NCBI RefSeq assembly: GCF_008042075.1
Contig: NZ_RDBN01000027.1
Span: 68,222-102,599, forward strand
Source: Streptomyces sp. UW30
Lineage (GTDB): Bacteria; Actinomycetota; Actinomycetes; Streptomycetales; Streptomycetaceae
DNA: 34,378 nucleotides
Direction: 5' to 3'
A model generated the notes under the pieces. The model saw only the letters and a program-made list of their open reading frames with translations, was not told the origin of the DNA and did no database searches. Below are positions 33,045 through 34,378 of the stretch, piece after piece. Position 1 is the first letter of the stretch; each line of letters opens with the position of its first letter. The position numbers were made by a program, and so were the translations under genes.

Positions 33045-33446
33045 GTGGCAGTGGAACGAACGGCGGTCAACCCGGTGCCGTGGTCGGTGGAGATGGGGTT
33101 CAACCAGGGTGAGGTCGTCTCCGGACACACCCGGACCCTGTACATCTCGGGGCAGACCGCGATGAACGCGGACGGCAAGCCCCAGCACGAGGAGGACATG
33201 GCGGGGCAGTTGACGCTGAGCATCGACAACCTGGAGGCCGTGCTCAGTGAGGGCGGCATGTCGCTCGCGAACCTCGTCCGGCTCAACGTCTACACGACCG
33301 ACGTCGACCTTCTCTTCCAGCACTACGGCGTGCTGGCGGCGCGGTTGGGTGCCGCCGGAGTGTCGCCGACCACCACGATGCTCGGGGTGACGCGACTGGC
33401 GATCCCCGGCCAGATGGTGGAACTCGAGGGAACCGCCGTCGCGTAA
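33045..33446 (+). CDS. RidA/YjgF/UK114-family protein
   Basis: A 133-residue cytoplasmic protein of the Rid superfamily, usually trimeric, that hydrolyses reactive enamine/imine intermediates to keto acids. The family segments LYISGQTAMNADGKPQHEED, NLVRLNVYTTDVD and PTTTMLGVTRLAIPGQMVELEG are clear. The archetypal catalytic Arg of RidA lies in R-V-E-I-E; here the equivalent is LEG, so it may belong to another Rid subgroup. The GTG at 33045 has GGAG upstream. A strong terminator follows. Confidence 0.9.
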   Translation: MAVERTAVNPVPWSVEMGFNQGEVVSGHTRTLYISGQTAMNADGKPQHEEDMAGQLTLSIDNLEAVLSEGGMSLANLVRLNVYTTDVDLLFQHYGVLAARLGAAGVSPTTTMLGVTRLAIPGQMVELEGTAVA

Positions 33447-33460
33447 TGCGACTTGGCCGC

Positions 33461-33501
33461 CCCTGCCGCTCGTGCCGGTTCGACCGGCACGAGCAGCAGG
33501 G
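33461..33501 (+). terminator. Hairpin terminator after ridA-like gene
   Basis: GCTCGTGCCGGT (33468-33479) and ACCGGCACGAGC (33483-33494) pair perfectly around TCG. After one mismatch the outer CCCTGC/GCAGGG adds six more base pairs. It sits 15-20 nt past the stop codon. Confidence 0.85.
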
Positions 33502-33569
33502 GGCGTGTGATTTCCGCCCGGGATGATCTGTGCGTGAACTGCTCACGCCCGGTGCTCGTCCTATGAGTC

Positions 33570-34364
33570 ATGTTCACCGCAAGCAACACCGGCCCCTTGG
33601 GCACCTCGCTGCGCCAGCTCTTCGAGTTCGCGTGGATACAGACCCGGTCCTGCGCCTTCGCCATCGCCCTGATGTCCGGCGTGGCAGCGTCCACCCTGCT
33701 CCCCGGCCTGCCCGTGGCCCGCTACGACCTGCTGGTCGTCTACGGGGTGCTGCTGACGCTGCTGTTCTGGCTGCGCGGCTGGGAGCACGGGCGGGACGTC
33801 GCTGTGATCGCCGTCTGCCATGTGATCGGCCTGGCGTTCGAGCTGGTGAAGGTGTCCCTGGGCTCGTGGAGCTATCCCGAGCCGGCCGTGCTGAAGTTCG
33901 CGGGCGTCCCGCTGTACGGAGGATTCCTGTACGCCGCTGTTGGCAGCTACGTCTGCCGTGCCTGGCAGCTGTTCGACCTGGAGCTGGTCCGCTACCGCCC
34001 CCGCTCGACGGCCCTGGTCGCCGCGGCCATCTACGTGAACTTCTTCAGCCACCACTGGCTGCCCGACGTCCGCTGGCTCCTGGCCGTAACTCTGCTGGCC
34101 GTCACCGCCGGCACCTCCGTGCGCTACACCGTGCGCGGCGTACGACGCCGGATGCCGCTCGCGCTGTCGTTCGTCCTGATCGGCTTCTTCCTGTGGGTCG
34201 CGGAGAACCTCGCCACCTACGTCGGCGCCTGGCGCTACCCCTACCAGCTCGACGGCTGGCAGCCCGTGGGAGTGGAGAAGATCGGCGCCTGGTCCCTGCT
34301 GATCAGCGTCACCTTCGTACTGGCCGCCGTCGCCCGATCGCGCCGGGCGCCCGGGAAGGAGTGA
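33570..34364 (+). CDS. DUF817-family integral membrane protein
   Basis: A 264-residue inner-membrane protein with about seven hydrophobic segments. The family features include FELVKVSLGSWSYPEP, VPLYGGFLYAAVGSY, NFFSHHWLPDVRW and WVAENLATYVGAWRYPYQ. The conserved Glu, His and Tyr residues facing the membrane suggest an enzymatic or transport role that is not known for DUF817. No good ribosome binding site lies before the ATG at 33570, so the mRNA may be leaderless or the start uncertain. Confidence 0.88.
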   Translation: MFTASNTGPLGTSLRQLFEFAWIQTRSCAFAIALMSGVAASTLLPGLPVARYDLLVVYGVLLTLLFWLRGWEHGRDVAVIAVCHVIGLAFELVKVSLGSWSYPEPAVLKFAGVPLYGGFLYAAVGSYVCRAWQLFDLELVRYRPRSTALVAAAIYVNFFSHHWLPDVRWLLAVTLLAVTAGTSVRYTVRGVRRRMPLALSFVLIGFFLWVAENLATYVGAWRYPYQLDGWQPVGVEKIGAWSLLISVTFVLAAVARSRRAPGKE

Positions 34365-34378
34365 CGGCGGGGGCAGGG

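Overview
The window is high-GC DNA with strong G/C preference at third codon positions, frequent GTG starts, Tat and Sec signal peptides, SpoIIE-type PP2C phosphatases and a GH46 chitosanase. Together these point to a Streptomyces chromosome or a close relative, in an accessory region rather than a core housekeeping one. No tRNA, rRNA, CRISPR array, transposase or phage gene was seen.

Layout. 1-910 (-): truncated FprA-like NADPH-ferredoxin reductase behind a candidate DtxR/DmdR iron box. 1092-1910 (-): secreted GH46 chitosanase with a palindromic operator and a strong terminator. 2043-11418: three SpoIIE-family PP2C phosphatases, all on the minus strand, interrupted by a plus-strand TPR protein. 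11484-12164 (-): SAM methyltransferase behind an unusual 12-bp inverted repeat. 12305-13708 (-): MFS transporter, divergent from the main feature of the window.

14009-24017 (+) is a tightly packed 11-gene catabolic operon: aldehyde dehydrogenase, extradiol ring-cleavage dioxygenase, aspartate-dehydrogenase-like (NadX-like) oxidoreductase, alpha/beta hydrolase, cupin, two SDRs, ThDP-dependent 2-oxoacid decarboxylase-like enzyme, VanB/phthalate-type reductase, a 78-residue recombinase-like HTH protein and a Rieske oxygenase. A MarR regulator lies convergent at its end (24048-24587), and a 22-bp near-palindrome overlaps the putative -10 of the operon promoter. The gene set fits degradation of an aromatic, possibly nitrogen-containing, compound: uptake by the MFS protein, Rieske oxygenation, dehydrogenation, extradiol cleavage, hydrolysis and aldehyde oxidation, with an added decarboxylase and imine/amine dehydrogenase. 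The substrate cannot be read from sequence. From memory, a related gene set occurs in Pseudomonas aeruginosa around PA3504-PA3511, also without an assigned pathway that I know of.

24722-28365 (-): a Tat-exported cytokinin-dehydrogenase-like FAD oxidase and an ABC exporter half-molecule, separated by about 350 bp with only a doubtful short ORF. 28660-34364: small and mostly secreted or membrane proteins typical of Streptomyces (57-residue Cys-containing protein, 4-TM protein, tandem-GNAT acetyltransferase, two SH3-like secreted proteins, a third secreted protein), then a divergent WYL-regulator/RidA pair and a DUF817 membrane protein.
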